Assembly: GCA_947258755.1 (NCBI GenBank)
Contig: CAMYJO010000006.1
Span: 1-64,000 of the forward strand
Length of the DNA stretch: 64,000 nucleotides
Origin: an uncultured Gammaproteobacteria bacterium
GTDB taxonomy: Bacteria; Pseudomonadota; Gammaproteobacteria; JAADHQ01
Direction: 5' to 3'
Part shown: positions 45,006 through 55,846 of the stretch, piece after piece
How the letters are laid out: each line of letters starts with the position of its first letter
Position numbering within the stretch: the stretch's first letter is position 1
The notes under the pieces: model-generated
The model's input: the letters and a program-made list of their open reading frames with translations, nothing else
The model's database searches: none
What the model was told of the DNA's origin: nothing
Position numbers and translations under genes: made by a program

Positions 45006-47246
45006 ATGATGGTTTCCATGTCCGGTAGCTACAAGCGTAAACATTTACTGGCGGCCATTACATTGTTATTACACAGGACAGTCCTTTTTCTCAGTATTTT
45101 CGGCCTCACAAGCAGCGTGCTCGCGGATGAGCCGATAATGTGCCCTGAAAATACCCTGAATGCTATTGATCCCAAGCTACAGATTGACCCTGTCACCACT
45201 AATCAGACCATCATCAGTGCCGATGATTCCAGTGTTAAGGGAAATATCTTCAGCCTCGATGGTAATGTCCTCATAGCCGACAAGGACAAACAAATCCGCG
45301 CTGACCACATCAACTACGATAATGTGACCGGCAAAACCGAACTGAGCGGAGCAATATCCCTGAGTAGCCAGGCCTTCCAGGTTAAGGCCCGGGCCGGCCA
45401 GGCCAATACTCGCGACAACACGGCCAACTTTACCGATATCGACTACCAGCTCGGTCAGTTTCAGGGACGTGGCCGGGCAGAAACAGTCCATATCCAGGGA
45501 AAGGACAAAGCGACGCTAAAGAAGGTAACCTACAGCACCTGCCCCGAACGCCGTCAGGACTGGGTACTGAAGGCCGATCGCGTCAAGATAGACCAAAACA
45601 AAGAAACGGCGCGCGCTAAAAATGCCAGCCTTTGGTTCAAAGGTATGCCACTGATGTATCTGCCGCATTTTTCGTTTCCGACCGGTAATAAACGCAAAAG
45701 CGGCTTTCTTACACCCAACGTCGGTATCGCCACAAAAAACGGCACCGAAGTCAAGGTTCCATGGTACTGGAATATTGCGCCTGATCGTGACGCCACCTTC
45801 AGCCTGCAACACCTGTCGGACCGCGGCACTAAATTGAATAGCGAATACCGGCAACTACATCGACAGGGCTCAACTCAGCTGCGGTTCGACACCTTGGATG
45901 ACAGTAAGTTAAATAAAGAACGTTATCTGACCTCGGTGTTGCATTCCTCACAAGTAAACCCGGACTGGAAGCTTAAGCTCGACCTCAATCATGTTTCTGA
46001 CGACGCCTATTTCGATGACCTTGGTGAGGGCCTGAATAATTCCAATATCACCCATCTGGCACGTAACATCGAACTGCAAAGAGACCATTCACTCGGTTAC
46101 GCCAATATCCGCTTGCATGAGTTTCAGTCGCTGAATGTCGCCAATACCTATCAACGCCTGCCGCAAATCCGCTTCGACCTGGAATCCAGCAGTAAAAAAA
46201 ATGAACCGCGTTATCTCCTGGATACCGAATTAACACGATTTGACCACCGTGATGATGTCGTCAAAGGAACGCGCCTTGATCTTTCTCCTGGCATAACATA
46301 TGAATTGAGCGACGCCGCCTATTATCTGCGCCCGACAGTCCGCTTACGGCACACGCATTACCAATTGCAAAACACTACGGCGGGGCAAGATAAACAATTA
46401 AGTCGTAGTACACCTATTGTCAGCCTCGATAGCGGCATTTTCCTGGAACGGCCACTGCAATTATGGCAACGTTCGCAAACGCTGACACTGGAACCGAGAC
46501 TGTTTTATTTATATGCAAGTTATGAAAATCAGGATCAGTATCCGGTATTCGATACCACCGCACCCGACTTCAGGTTCAATGAGCTTTTCAGAACCAATCG
46601 TTTTACCGGCCCTGACCGACAATCCGACGCCAATCAATTAACCATTGCCCTGAGTAGCCGCCTGATCGACAACAACAGTCATCGTGAAAGACTACGTCTC
46701 AATATTGGACAAACCCTGTATTTTGAGGACCGGCTTGTTGGCCTGCCGGGGAGCAATGCGGAAACTTCGAGTTATTCCGACTTTACCGGAGAAATTGAAG
46801 GTCAATTTACAGATCGCAGTCATTTTCGCATCAGCGGCATCTGGGATTCCGACGCCAGCGAAATCAACAAGGCAGTACTGGCCTATGGCTATCGCAAGGA
46901 CAAGCGGCATAAAATCAACTTCAACTATCGTTACCAGCGCGGCCTGTTTGAACAAACCACCGTGTCTGCGCGCTGGCGCATTGGCCGACACTGGAATGTA
47001 TTAGCCGGCTGGACCTACTCATTGCGGGACAATCAGACCAACGAATCGTTGCTGGGTCTGGAATACGATACCTGCTGCTGGACGATCCGCATCGGCGCCA
47101 GCAGATATCTCGATAGTAGTAATACGAATAGGGATACGCCTGTCTATATCCAATTGAATTTAAAAGGAATGGGCAGCCTGGGCGCCAGAGTTAACGAGTT
47201 CAGCGACAATAAGCTCAATTACAGGACACTGGGCACAGTCGAATAA
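45006..47246 (+). CDS. lptD: LPS assembly outer-membrane protein LptD
   Basis: 746 aa; signal peptide near residues 15-40 (VLA-DE). An N-terminal LptA-like jellyroll (about 55-200) is followed by the outer-membrane barrel. The disulfide cysteines are at C46, C179, C690 and C691, the standard pattern of two plus CC. Inserts LPS in the outer leaflet with LptE. It begins the lptD-surA-pdxA-rsmA cluster. The divergent RND pump gene is 143 bp upstream. Confidence 0.97.
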   Translation: MMVSMSGSYKRKHLLAAITLLLHRTVLFLSIFGLTSSVLADEPIMCPENTLNAIDPKLQIDPVTTNQTIISADDSSVKGNIFSLDGNVLIADKDKQIRADHINYDNVTGKTELSGAISLSSQAFQVKARAGQANTRDNTANFTDIDYQLGQFQGRGRAETVHIQGKDKATLKKVTYSTCPERRQDWVLKADRVKIDQNKETARAKNASLWFKGMPLMYLPHFSFPTGNKRKSGFLTPNVGIATKNGTEVKVPWYWNIAPDRDATFSLQHLSDRGTKLNSEYRQLHRQGSTQLRFDTLDDSKLNKERYLTSVLHSSQVNPDWKLKLDLNHVSDDAYFDDLGEGLNNSNITHLARNIELQRDHSLGYANIRLHEFQSLNVANTYQRLPQIRFDLESSSKKNEPRYLLDTELTRFDHRDDVVKGTRLDLSPGITYELSDAAYYLRPTVRLRHTHYQLQNTTAGQDKQLSRSTPIVSLDSGIFLERPLQLWQRSQTLTLEPRLFYLYASYENQDQYPVFDTTAPDFRFNELFRTNRFTGPDRQSDANQLTIALSSRLIDNNSHRERLRLNIGQTLYFEDRLVGLPGSNAETSSYSDFTGEIEGQFTDRSHFRISGIWDSDASEINKAVLAYGYRKDKRHKINFNYRYQRGLFEQTTVSARWRIGRHWNVLAGWTYSLRDNQTNESLLGLEYDTCCWTIRIGASRYLDSSNTNRDTPVYIQLNLKGMGSLGARVNEFSDNKLNYRTLGTVE

Positions 47247-47296
47247 TATTGTGTTATATTAACGAAGTTTTAAAGCTGATCCAAAGTACCGAGCCG

Positions 47297-48607
47297 ATGA
47301 GAACGATACAAACCTGGTTAACGACACTGGCCACAGGCCTGCTAGCACTAACGGCCAGCGCCAACATTACCCCTCCTGCTGTTATCCCGCTGGACAATAT
47401 TATTGCCGTGGTCAATGATGATGTGATCCTGAAAAGCGAATTAAACGAATACCTGAAAACCATCATTAGCCAGCTGCGCGGCCAAAAAGCCAATATGCCG
47501 GATATGTCCGCATTGGTAAAACAGGGGCTCGATCGCCTGGTTTTACGCTCGCTGCAATTACAGCGAGCACAAAATACCGGTATTCAAGTCGATGATGCCA
47601 CCCTAAACCGTTCCATTCAGGGAATTGCCAGCAAAAATGGCATGAACCTACAGCAATTTCGCAGCGCTCTGCTGGCCGATAACATGAACTATGAATCCTT
47701 TCGCGAGGACATCCGCAAAGAAATTATCATCAGTCGCTTACAGAACCGTGATGTTGTTAACCGTATAAAAGTTAATCAACGGGAAATCGACGACTACCTG
47801 TTACGTGAAAAAGATCTGGGGCCGAAAAAAAAGCTGATTAAATTCTCACACATACTGGTAAGCCTGCCCGATGCAGCAACTCCCGAACAGATCCAATTAT
47901 CGCGCAACAAAGTTGAAAAAGTACTTAGCCTACTAAATGAAGGCGCCGACTTCGCTCAAACGGCGGTCACTTACTCGGATGGACAGAAAGCCATGGATGG
48001 GGGTCAGTATGACTTTCGCCCGACTACCCAGGTACCGCCATTGTTTAACAAAATCATCAAGGACCTCAAGCCGGGCCAAATCAGCGAGGCCTTCCGCAGT
48101 CCCTATGGCTTTCATATCCTCAAGCTCGAAGAAATCAAAGGTCAGGACAAACACATCATCCCACAGACTAAACTACGTCATATACTCATCAGGACATCTG
48201 CCTTGATCAGTAGTGATGATGCGCGAACACGTCTACAGCAACTACACACACGCATCGTCGGCGGCGATGATTTTGCTACGCTAGCCAAATCGCATTCAGA
48301 TGATACGCTGTCGGCTAAAGAAGGCGGTGATTTGGGTTGGGTCAGTCTCGGCGATACCGTCACTGCATTTGAGAAAGTCTATACCGTCCTGGAAGCGGGC
48401 GAACTTAGCAAACCTTTCGAGACCCGCTACGGCTGGCATATTGTGCAGGTGATGGAACGTAGACAGCATGACGACACTGCACAATTCCGTCGTGCCAAGG
48501 CCGTCAATAATATTAAAAAACAAAAGACCAATGAAGAACTGCAGACATGGTTACGCAAATTAAGAGATGAAGCCTATGTCGAATACCGCCTCAACGATCA
48601 ACTCTAA
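47297..48607 (+). CDS. surA: periplasmic chaperone/peptidyl-prolyl isomerase SurA
   Basis: 436 aa from ATG 47297; a TTG at 47249 gives 16 more residues that look unlike a signal peptide. Signal peptide to about residue 22. N-terminal chaperone domain, then two parvulin domains (starting near [14 protein letters not shown] and [12 protein letters not shown]). It escorts outer-membrane barrels such as the LptD encoded just before it. Confidence 0.96.
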   Translation: MRTIQTWLTTLATGLLALTASANITPPAVIPLDNIIAVVNDDVILKSELNEYLKTIISQLRGQKANMPDMSALVKQGLDRLVLRSLQLQRAQNTGIQVDDATLNRSIQGIASKNGMNLQQFRSALLADNMNYESFREDIRKEIIISRLQNRDVVNRIKVNQREIDDYLLREKDLGPKKKLIKFSHILVSLPDAATPEQIQLSRNKVEKVLSLLNEGADFAQTAVTYSDGQKAMDGGQYDFRPTTQVPPLFNKIIKDLKPGQISEAFRSPYGFHILKLEEIKGQDKHIIPQTKLRHILIRTSALISSDDARTRLQQLHTRIVGGDDFATLAKSHSDDTLSAKEGGDLGWVSLGDTVTAFEKVYTVLEAGELSKPFETRYGWHIVQVMERRQHDDTAQFRRAKAVNNIKKQKTNEELQTWLRKLRDEAYVEYRLNDQL

Positions 48608-48627
48608 ACAAAAACTTCGGTATTAAA

Positions 48628-49569
48628 TTGCAAGACAGGCTCCCACGTATTGCGCTGACTGCTGGTGAACCAGCCGGCATCGGCCCTGACCTGTGTATCA
48701 TGCTCATGCAAAAGCAGCAGGCCTGTCATATCAGCCTGATTGCTGATCCGGATCTGTTACTGCAACGTGCGGCGCAATTGGGCTTACCACTGCCCAGCCA
48801 TGATCGCTTGCAGATCATTCCTGCACCCTTACAAACTCCGGTGACTACTGGAAAATTGAATAAGGCCAATGCGGCCTATGTGCTCAATACTCTGGATATC
48901 GCTGTACAAGGTTGCCTGCAACAGGATTTCCATGCCATGGTCACCGCGCCAGTTCATAAAGGCATTATCAACGATGCCGGTATCCGTTTCAGCGGCCACA
49001 CAGAATACCTGGCGGAAAAGTGTCAATGCGATGAAGTGGTGATGATGCTGGCCACAGAAGGGCTGCGAGTCGCCCTGGTAACTACACATCTGCCACTTGC
49101 TGATGTTAGCCAGGCAATCACCGCGGAAAAACTGCAATCGGTGATCAGCATCCTGCATCGTGAGTTACAGCAGCGTATGGGCATACATGAGCCCAACATC
49201 TATGTGTGCGGACTAAATCCACATGCGGGTGAAGGTGGCCATCTGGGAACAGAGGAAAAAGAAATCATCGAGCCGACGCTGGAAACACTACGACAACAGG
49301 GTATGCACCTGTATGGCCCATTACCTGCGGATACGCTATTTACACCGAAATACCTGCAACATGCCGATGCAGTACTGGCGATGTATCATGATCAGGGCTT
49401 GCCGGTATTGAAACATATGGGCTTTGGTCGCGCGATCAACATAACACTGGGTCTGCCGATTATTCGCACCTCGGTTGACCACGGCACTGCCCTCGATCTT
49501 GCCGGCACTGCCAAGATCGACACTAGCAGCCTGCAACTCGCGATAGACACGGCATTGGCCATGCAATGA
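48628..49569 (+). CDS. pdxA: 4-hydroxythreonine-4-phosphate dehydrogenase PdxA
   Basis: 313 aa from a TTG start at 48628 that lacks a clear ribosome site. [13 protein letters not shown] is the N-terminal motif, and [17 protein letters not shown] and [12 protein letters not shown] hold metal-binding His residues. Vitamin B6 synthesis, oxidising 4-phosphohydroxythreonine. Ends 4 nt into rsmA (ATGA). Confidence 0.96.
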   Translation: MQDRLPRIALTAGEPAGIGPDLCIMLMQKQQACHISLIADPDLLLQRAAQLGLPLPSHDRLQIIPAPLQTPVTTGKLNKANAAYVLNTLDIAVQGCLQQDFHAMVTAPVHKGIINDAGIRFSGHTEYLAEKCQCDEVVMMLATEGLRVALVTTHLPLADVSQAITAEKLQSVISILHRELQQRMGIHEPNIYVCGLNPHAGEGGHLGTEEKEIIEPTLETLRQQGMHLYGPLPADTLFTPKYLQHADAVLAMYHDQGLPVLKHMGFGRAINITLGLPIIRTSVDHGTALDLAGTAKIDTSSLQLAIDTALAMQ

Positions 49570-50369
49570 GTCCGACAAATTATCACAAACCCAGAAAACG
49601 CTTCGGGCAAAATTTTCTGCATGATGAACATGTAATCCAGCAAATTGTCGCCGCGATTGCGCCGCAAAGCCAACAAACCCTGGTAGAGATAGGCCCAGGT
49701 CAAGGTGCCATCACCCGCCTGCTGGCCGATGCCTGCGCCGAACTGCATTTGCTCGAGATCGATCGCGACCTGGTTGCACGACTACAAACCCTGTTCGCTA
49801 ACAATACTCACGTGCATATCCATAATGTTGATGCTTTACGTTTTGACTTTTGCTCATTGACTTCAGGTTCGACACTGAGACTGCTTGGCAATCTTCCCTA
49901 TAATATATCCACACCACTGTTGTTTCATATCATGGAAAATATTGACTGCATCGAGGATATGCATTTCATGCTGCAGAAAGAGGTTGTCGAACGTATGGCT
50001 GCCGGACCAGGCAACAAAGATTATGGCCGCCTATCCATCATGATCCAGTATTATTGTCAGGTCGAATCGGTTCTGGATGTTGGCCCGGAAAGCTTCTCGC
50101 CCGCACCCAAGGTCGATTCAAGCATTGTGCGACTGGTCCCACATCGGGTAAAACCCGTTCAGGTTGATGATTTTCACAGCTTCAGTAAATTAGTTGCGCA
50201 GGCCTTTACCATGCGCCGCAAGACGCTCAGAAACGCATTAAAGGACTTGCTTAGTGCAGAACAGATAAGTGCCTGTGATGTGGACCCACAACTGCGTCCG
50301 GATGCGATTGATCTTGATGCCTATGCACGCCTGGCGAACTGCTGTTCGATTTCAGAAAATTCTGACTGA
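49566..50369 (+). CDS. rsmA: 16S rRNA dimethyladenosine transferase RsmA (KsgA)
   Basis: 267 aa methyltransferase of A1518/A1519. Motif [12 protein letters not shown], then [11 protein letters not shown] (motif IV) and [13 protein letters not shown] are all typical. Overlaps pdxA by ATGA. In many relatives apaG follows directly; here three leftward genes stand between, and a convergent gene ends 5 bp after its stop. Confidence 0.97.
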   Translation: MSPTNYHKPRKRFGQNFLHDEHVIQQIVAAIAPQSQQTLVEIGPGQGAITRLLADACAELHLLEIDRDLVARLQTLFANNTHVHIHNVDALRFDFCSLTSGSTLRLLGNLPYNISTPLLFHIMENIDCIEDMHFMLQKEVVERMAAGPGNKDYGRLSIMIQYYCQVESVLDVGPESFSPAPKVDSSIVRLVPHRVKPVQVDDFHSFSKLVAQAFTMRRKTLRNALKDLLSAEQISACDVDPQLRPDAIDLDAYARLANCCSISENSD

Positions 50370-50373
50370 ACGT

Positions 50374-50826
50374 TTACCAACGGTGTCCGATACTTAGATA
50401 CAACATCGGTCGGTAACGATCGTACCATTCCTGCTCACTGGCTGCGGTGGGAGATCCAGGCGAACTCAGCAGATCATTTTCCTCCAGACCCATACTGAAT
50501 GTAAATCGGGTATTGCCGGGCAATAGTGCTGAGATGTCACTCTCGTCGCTGGAATCAAACTGGATATGCGCCATGCCACCTCTGAAGGCAGTCCGTGTAC
50601 TGCGGGTGCTCGGTAATAACCAATTTTCCCGGCCATTAGGACTTAGACTCAATTCAAATTCTGAATAATAATGGCTGTCCTGGTCAATCACGGCGCTAAA
50701 TTCGTCGGTCTTGGCAAACAGATAATTTTCTGCATGCACAACAGAATTGACGATCATGCCCAATAGCAGCAGAGACAGCAAAAGCAATATCAGTGAATCA
50801 GCGTGATGTCGTCGACCTGTAATCAT
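50374..50826 (-). CDS. exported protein of unknown function, 150 aa
   Basis: A leader with a hydrophobic run (about 12-32, ending VVHA-EN) suggests export. The mature part is a short beta-rich region ending YRPMLYLSIGHRW, which recalls the C-terminal strand of an outer-membrane protein. No family is recognised. It sits in the insertion that splits the rsmA and apaG genes. Confidence 0.65.
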   Translation of the reverse strand: MITGRRHHADSLILLLLSLLLLGMIVNSVVHAENYLFAKTDEFSAVIDQDSHYYSEFELSLSPNGRENWLLPSTRSTRTAFRGGMAHIQFDSSDESDISALLPGNTRFTFSMGLEENDLLSSPGSPTAASEQEWYDRYRPMLYLSIGHRW

Positions 50827-51024
50827 TAGTAAACCGTTTGCATGTGGACTTGATAAAATTATCGTCCGCTATCATCTCGGTCACCGTGAACCGGATCACA
50901 AATGAATGAACAACAGTAGTTACTAATAAACTATCAGAGCATATAAATCTGCGAAGAATATGGTAAGGATATGATATAAATAAGAATTTAGGGTAGTCGG
51001 CCGAACAAGGAAACTAGCCAGACA

Positions 51025-51052
51025 GGCACCTGTTTATGCATAAACAGGTGCC
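51025..51052. repeat. 28-bp perfect palindrome
   Basis: GGCACCTGTTTATG and its exact complement form an unbroken palindrome at 51025-51052, continued by GACA/TGTC outside a 2-nt bulge. It is 32 bp beyond the stop of the leftward glcG-like gene. No T-run follows, so it may be an operator or a transcript stabiliser. Confidence 0.85.
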
Positions 51053-51084
51053 CTTGTCACTGTATATTACCCAGGCTCAAGCCA

Positions 51085-51594
51085 TCACTCGGCCAGCTCC
51101 AGGTCGCCAGACACTTCCTCAACGCCTGCTCGGGCACATTTTTCATCGGTTTCACCCGACGGCGCACCACTGACACCAACCCCACCAACGATGGAGCCAC
51201 CCACCTGTATCGGCACACCACCGGCAGACATCACCAGACCCTGTACCTTGCCAACCGAAAAGGGTGACTTAAAACGCCCCTCAAGGCTAGATGTGGCCGA
51301 GTTAAAGGCCATCGCGGTATAGGCCTTTTGCTTACTAATTTTCAAGGTAACATCGGGTGCGAGCACATCGCGTAATACGGCCTGAGCATGGCCGCCACGA
51401 TCAACCACGGTGACCGCAATCTGTACGCCCTCTTTCCTGCACTGTTTGATGGCCGCCACGGCTATCCTCTGCGCGGTTTCCATCGACATGCGCTTGATAT
51501 TGACCAATAGCGGCTGCTCCTCGGCAGCAAAACTAACTGGGTTGGCCATAAAAACCAAGCTAGCTAACATTAAACAACTCACTGTATTTTTCAT
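51085..51594 (-). CDS. GlcG/HbpS-family haem-binding protein
   Basis: 169 aa with a signal peptide (about 1-23, SFAAEE). The mature domain is of the GlcG/HbpS fold (DUF336): VDRGGHAQAVLRD, KAYTAMAF, GGVPIQVGGSIVGGVGVSG. Known members bind haem, B12 or glycolate. Function here is unknown. It is one of three leftward genes between rsmA and apaG. Confidence 0.9.
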   Translation of the reverse strand: MKNTVSCLMLASLVFMANPVSFAAEEQPLLVNIKRMSMETAQRIAVAAIKQCRKEGVQIAVTVVDRGGHAQAVLRDVLAPDVTLKISKQKAYTAMAFNSATSSLEGRFKSPFSVGKVQGLVMSAGGVPIQVGGSIVGGVGVSGAPSGETDEKCARAGVEEVSGDLELAE

Positions 51595-51627
51595 ACTCGC
51601 CTCCGCTATTATATTGCTATATACCCA

Positions 51628-53055
51628 TTAGCGCCCGGGTGGTTGAGCCGCACCGCCCATGGGGATCTGAAACGGCTTACCATTGACCACCGGGACACCA
51701 TCTTTAAAACTAGCTTTAAACTTATACATATTACCCACCTGGGTAAAGATATTGGCGCCAACCAGAGGAGCAAAGCGTTTATTGACCCTGTTTTTGGCCA
51801 TGGTTGTCAGTTGCTCTTCAGTATACTCGATATTGACGCCCTTGAACTCCTGACGTAAGGCAGCCATATTGAGTGCAACCAACAGCTCCTCAGGGATCTC
51901 GACATCAACCTCGCCTATGACCGCGTCCTTGATCAGCATTGGATTGCTCAGCATTTCAGGCCGACTGGTATCCACGGTCACCATGGCCGTGCCGATCAGT
52001 TTGCCGTTGCTAGAACCCAGGCTTAATTCACTTATTTCAATTTCCGGCCCTTTTTTCAACAGCGTTGACAATTCCGACAATAAGGTCATGCCCAGCGACA
52101 TACTGACCTGTTCAGCTGGTAAATCGCGCTGCTTGTTAAGCTCTCTGTATTTCTTGTTAATACGCCCCAAGGCTCCGGCATCCAGCTTACGAAAAGCCAT
52201 ATTAAAGACACCCGGACCGAAACGATCTCCCGCGAGGCTAAAGGACTCTATATTGAATGCTGCCGTGCTATCGATGTTATCACCGCTGGCTGTCGAATCT
52301 GCTGTGATACCGAGTTTATCGATGGAGAAATCCACACCTTTTTTGGTATCCCGCACTGCGATCTTGCCGATGCTAAACGTGGCAGAACCTAGGGATAATC
52401 CTTCTATGCCTTCCTCGGACTCAGAATCAATCTTCAGGGATTGCATCAGCATATTGCCGCCCTTACCTTCTAGTTTCAAAGACGGTGCTGCGATATTAAT
52501 ACGGCCATCCTTGAGACCACTGGAAAAACCAATATCCCCCTTCAGGCCTTCCCATTGCAAGGTCAGTTTGCCATTATCTACGGGACCATCCCACTCCGGT
52601 ATATCCATCTTCACCTGGTTATAGCCGGACAAGGACATATCGGTCAGCATCGAATAGTCGAAATCGACCATCGGCTCATCGCCCTGCAAAGACTTAACAA
52701 ATTTAGTATCGATCGTAGCCACGGTGGGCATGAGGGATATCTGACCACTCATAAACGGAAATGGACCATGATGAACCGTGTTCTTCAGGATGACTGTGGG
52801 TATATCTGCAACTCCCCCGGCCTTCTTCAATTGACCTAATTTTGGCGAATAGGCTGTGCCGAGTTCGGCCTCGATGATAGCCTCTGATGAGAACCAACCC
52901 CGGTCCATTTTGATTGTGGTAAATTCGACCATACCGGCCGCATTCAAATCAGCCAACATGCTGTCCATGCGCGCCTGCGCCCAGAAGCCAAAGCCAAAAG
53001 GTGCAAGCGCTAGCAGCGCTCCCAGAACCACTAATAGTGTTATGATTTTTTTCAT
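51628..53055 (-). CDS. YdgA-family DUF945 protein
   Basis: 475 aa with one N-terminal membrane anchor (about residues 5-22, LLVVLGALLALAPFGFGF), then a long repeated beta-rich region (TTIKMDRGWFSS, VDFDYSMLTDMSLSG, INIAAPSLKLEG). Conserved in gammaproteobacteria as YdgA; a role at the envelope is assumed, not shown. It precedes the glcG-like gene on the same strand by 33 bp. Confidence 0.88.
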   Translation of the reverse strand: MKKIITLLVVLGALLALAPFGFGFWAQARMDSMLADLNAAGMVEFTTIKMDRGWFSSEAIIEAELGTAYSPKLGQLKKAGGVADIPTVILKNTVHHGPFPFMSGQISLMPTVATIDTKFVKSLQGDEPMVDFDYSMLTDMSLSGYNQVKMDIPEWDGPVDNGKLTLQWEGLKGDIGFSSGLKDGRINIAAPSLKLEGKGGNMLMQSLKIDSESEEGIEGLSLGSATFSIGKIAVRDTKKGVDFSIDKLGITADSTASGDNIDSTAAFNIESFSLAGDRFGPGVFNMAFRKLDAGALGRINKKYRELNKQRDLPAEQVSMSLGMTLLSELSTLLKKGPEIEISELSLGSSNGKLIGTAMVTVDTSRPEMLSNPMLIKDAVIGEVDVEIPEELLVALNMAALRQEFKGVNIEYTEEQLTTMAKNRVNKRFAPLVGANIFTQVGNMYKFKASFKDGVPVVNGKPFQIPMGGAAQPPGR

Positions 53056-53283
53056 ATTAATCCTATTTCCCCAGTTTTTGGGCCAAATTTGTAGAATGCT
53101 GTTTTGGCCAGACTATGTAGCATTTCAGCTGCCATCTATGCTATTGCACAATATATTTATCGAGAAAACAAGCCCGGTCTCCCGATAATGTGCGGTTCTG
53201 CATTATTTCAATTTCCAATAGGGTGTAAAAGTGGCAAAATAGCGTCATTCACGAAATTCAGTAACCGTCGGAGTTGCACCAGC

Positions 53284-53667
53284 ATGAGCGAAGAGCAGAC
53301 TTATCAATTATCGATAGATGTTGAGACAACGTACATTGATGAGCAATCGGACCCAGAAAATGACCGTTTTGTTTTTGCCTATACCGTGGTCATCCGCAAT
53401 ACCGGCAACATGGCAGCCAAATTAATCAGTCGCCACTGGATTATCACCGATGCCAACAATTATACCCAAGAAGTCAAAGGCGATGGCGTCATCGGTGAAC
53501 AACCTCATTTAAACCCCGGAGAGGGTTTTCAGTATACCAGCGGTACCGTACTGGATACTCCCATTGGCAGCATGCGCGGAAGCTATCAAATGGTCGCCGA
53601 TGACGGCTTCAAGTTCGATGCCGAGATTCCAATGTTTACATTATCCAGACCACATGCATTGCACTAA
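53284..53667 (+). CDS. apaG: ApaG
   Basis: 127 aa from ATG 53284. The fibronectin-III-like fold and its diagnostic RHWIITDANN and PHLNPGEGFQYTSG are present. The longer reading from 53104 adds 60 residues absent from the family. Binds pyrophosphates or ADP; the function is unclear. It leads the apaG-apaH-folA set. Confidence 0.95.
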   Translation: MSEEQTYQLSIDVETTYIDEQSDPENDRFVFAYTVVIRNTGNMAAKLISRHWIITDANNYTQEVKGDGVIGEQPHLNPGEGFQYTSGTVLDTPIGSMRGSYQMVADDGFKFDAEIPMFTLSRPHALH

Positions 53668-53687
53668 CACGGCCGTTTGAAACCAGC

Positions 53688-54512
53688 ATGAGCACCTATG
53701 CCATCGGCGATCTACAGGGCTGCTACCAGCCCCTGAAAAAATTACTCCAGGTCATCGACTTCAATCCACAACGAGACCGACTCTGGTTTACCGGAGACCT
53801 GGTCAATCGCGGCCCGGATTCATTAAAGACCTTACGTTACGTACACAGTCTCGGCGATAGCGCCATCAGCGTCCTCGGCAATCATGACCTGCATCTACTT
53901 GCCATCAGCGAAGGCATGGCCACGATAAAAGAAGATGACACACTACGAGACATTATCAATGCCGAGGATAGCCAGGAGCTGCTGTCCTGGCTACGCCAGT
54001 TACCCTTGCTGCATCACGACCCGTTACTGGGTTTCACGATGGTCCATGCGGGCCTGCCACCGCAGTGGGACCTGGAACAGGCGCAGCAATGCGCGAATGA
54101 GCTACAAGCCGTGTTACGCGGGACCGATTATCATCAATTTTTTCAACACATGTACGGCAACAAGCCCAAACGCTGGTCACCACAACTACAGGGAGCGGAT
54201 CGTTTACGCTTTATCACCAATTGCTTTACCCGTTTGCGTTATTGCGATGCCGATGGCAAATTATGTCTGAAGGCCAAAGGTCCACCGGGGACACAGCCGG
54301 ATGGTTACCTGCCCTGGTTTGATGTCAACAACAGGGCCAGTGCAAAGATGGACATCATATTTGGCCATTGGTCGGCGCTGGGAAGATACCAAAGTAAAGG
54401 GATCTACGCCCTAGACAGCGGCTGCCTGTGGGGCCATGAACTCACTGCCCTACGCCTGGAAGACAAACAATACTTCAGTATTAGCTGTGAAGAATATCGC
54501 AAGATTGGTTAA
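53688..54512 (+). CDS. apaH: bis(5'-nucleosyl)-tetraphosphatase ApaH
   Basis: 274 aa. Metallophosphatase motifs GDLQGCYQPL (7-16), GDLVNRGPDSL and LGNHDLHLL are seen, with HAGLPPQW and GHWSAL in later blocks. Hydrolyses Ap4A, also decapping RNA. 20 bp after apaG and 22 bp before folA, so cotranscribed. Confidence 0.97.
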   Translation: MSTYAIGDLQGCYQPLKKLLQVIDFNPQRDRLWFTGDLVNRGPDSLKTLRYVHSLGDSAISVLGNHDLHLLAISEGMATIKEDDTLRDIINAEDSQELLSWLRQLPLLHHDPLLGFTMVHAGLPPQWDLEQAQQCANELQAVLRGTDYHQFFQHMYGNKPKRWSPQLQGADRLRFITNCFTRLRYCDADGKLCLKAKGPPGTQPDGYLPWFDVNNRASAKMDIIFGHWSALGRYQSKGIYALDSGCLWGHELTALRLEDKQYFSISCEEYRKIG

Positions 54513-54534
54513 ACAAACAGGGCGTAATGACGAC

Positions 54535-55026
54535 ATGATTATTTCACTTATCTGGGCCATGGATGAAAACCGCTTGATTGGCAGCAACAACCGTCTGCCG
54601 TGGAAGCTGCCGGTTGACATGAAATGGTTTCGCCTGCATACACTTGGCAAACCGATTGTCATGGGACGCAAAACCTATGAATCGTTTGGTGGCCGACCGC
54701 TACCTGAGCGCACCAATATCGTCATTACACGCGATCCGAATTATCACTCTGACGGAGCGGTAATCGTCCATTCTATTGACGAAGCCATTGAACAAGCCGG
54801 TGATGCAGAGGAACTGATGATTATCGGCGGCGCATCATTTTATCAACAAATGTTGGCACATGCCGAGCGTCTGTATATTACTCAAGTACATGGCCAGTTT
54901 GAAGGTGACAGCTGGTTTCCCGACGTCGACCTCAACGACTGGCAACTGATCGAGCAGCATACCCATGCGGCCGATGACAGCAATAGCCATGCCTGCACCT
55001 TTACGATATACAGGCGAAAAGAGTAA
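54535..55026 (+). CDS. folA: dihydrofolate reductase FolA
   Basis: 163 aa from ATG 54535 (MIISLIWAMDENRLIG). The NADPH/folate site is visible in NNRLPWKLPVDMKWF, IVMGRKTYESFGG and IIGGASFYQQ. The earlier start at 54436 lies inside apaH. It ends facing thyA of the other strand, an enzyme that makes the dihydrofolate which FolA reduces. Confidence 0.97.
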   Translation: MIISLIWAMDENRLIGSNNRLPWKLPVDMKWFRLHTLGKPIVMGRKTYESFGGRPLPERTNIVITRDPNYHSDGAVIVHSIDEAIEQAGDAEELMIIGGASFYQQMLAHAERLYITQVHGQFEGDSWFPDVDLNDWQLIEQHTHAADDSNSHACTFTIYRRKE

Positions 55027-55047
55027 CAAACCGGCAGGGCAATGTGA

Positions 55048-55842
55048 CTAAACCGCCACTGGTGCCTTGATATGTGGATGACACTGATAATCCAACAGCT
55101 CAAAATCTTCAAAGCGGAAAGCAAACAAGTCGTCCACATCCGCATTAATTTTCATTTGTGGGGCGGCGTAGGGCTCACGCGATAATTGCAGCTCCACCTG
55201 CTCGAGGTGGTTACTGTACAGATGCGCATCTCCCAGGGTGTGGACAAAATCACCGGGTTGTAGCCCGACCACCTGTGCCATCATCATCGTCAGTAATGCG
55301 TACGAGGCGATATTAAACGGCACACCGAGGAATATATCGGCACTACGCTGGTATAACTGACAAGACAGTTTGCCATCAGCGACATAAAACTGGAAAAAGG
55401 CATGACAAGGTGGCAGGGCCATGTTGTCGATCTCGCCGACATTCCAGGCGCTGACTATAATGCGGCGCGAATCGGGGTTGTTTTTCAACTGCTCGATGAC
55501 CTGACTGATCTGATCGATATGACGACCATCGGCGGTTGGCCAGGAGCGCCACTGATAACCATAGACAGGACCCAGATTACCCTGCTCATCGGCCCACTCA
55601 TCCCAGATGGAGACACCATTGTCCTTTAGATATTGAATATTGGTGTCGCCTTTCAGGAACCACAGTAACTCATGGATGATCGAACGCAAGTGACATTTCT
55701 TCGTAGTGACTAATGGAAAACCGGCGGATAAATCAAAACGCATCTGGTGTCCAAATACACTGACTGTACCGGTGCCGGTACGGTCTTCCTTGCGCACGCC
55801 GTTATCACGTACATGGCGCATCAAATCTAGATATTGTTTCAT
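55048..55842 (-). CDS. thyA: thymidylate synthase ThyA
   Basis: 264 aa, the length of the E. coli enzyme. The catalytic Cys146 is in [12 protein letters not shown], with [15 protein letters not shown] at the start. Makes dTMP and dihydrofolate. Transcribed leftward after lgt with only 4 bp between, the common lgt-thyA pair. Confidence 0.98.
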   Translation of the reverse strand: MKQYLDLMRHVRDNGVRKEDRTGTGTVSVFGHQMRFDLSAGFPLVTTKKCHLRSIIHELLWFLKGDTNIQYLKDNGVSIWDEWADEQGNLGPVYGYQWRSWPTADGRHIDQISQVIEQLKNNPDSRRIIVSAWNVGEIDNMALPPCHAFFQFYVADGKLSCQLYQRSADIFLGVPFNIASYALLTMMMAQVVGLQPGDFVHTLGDAHLYSNHLEQVELQLSREPYAAPQMKINADVDDLFAFRFEDFELLDYQCHPHIKAPVAV

Positions 55843-55846
55843 TAAA

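Noticed and set aside
53104-53283. 60-residue N-terminal extension of ApaG
   Set aside because: Standard ApaG begins at 53284; the extension shows no family match.
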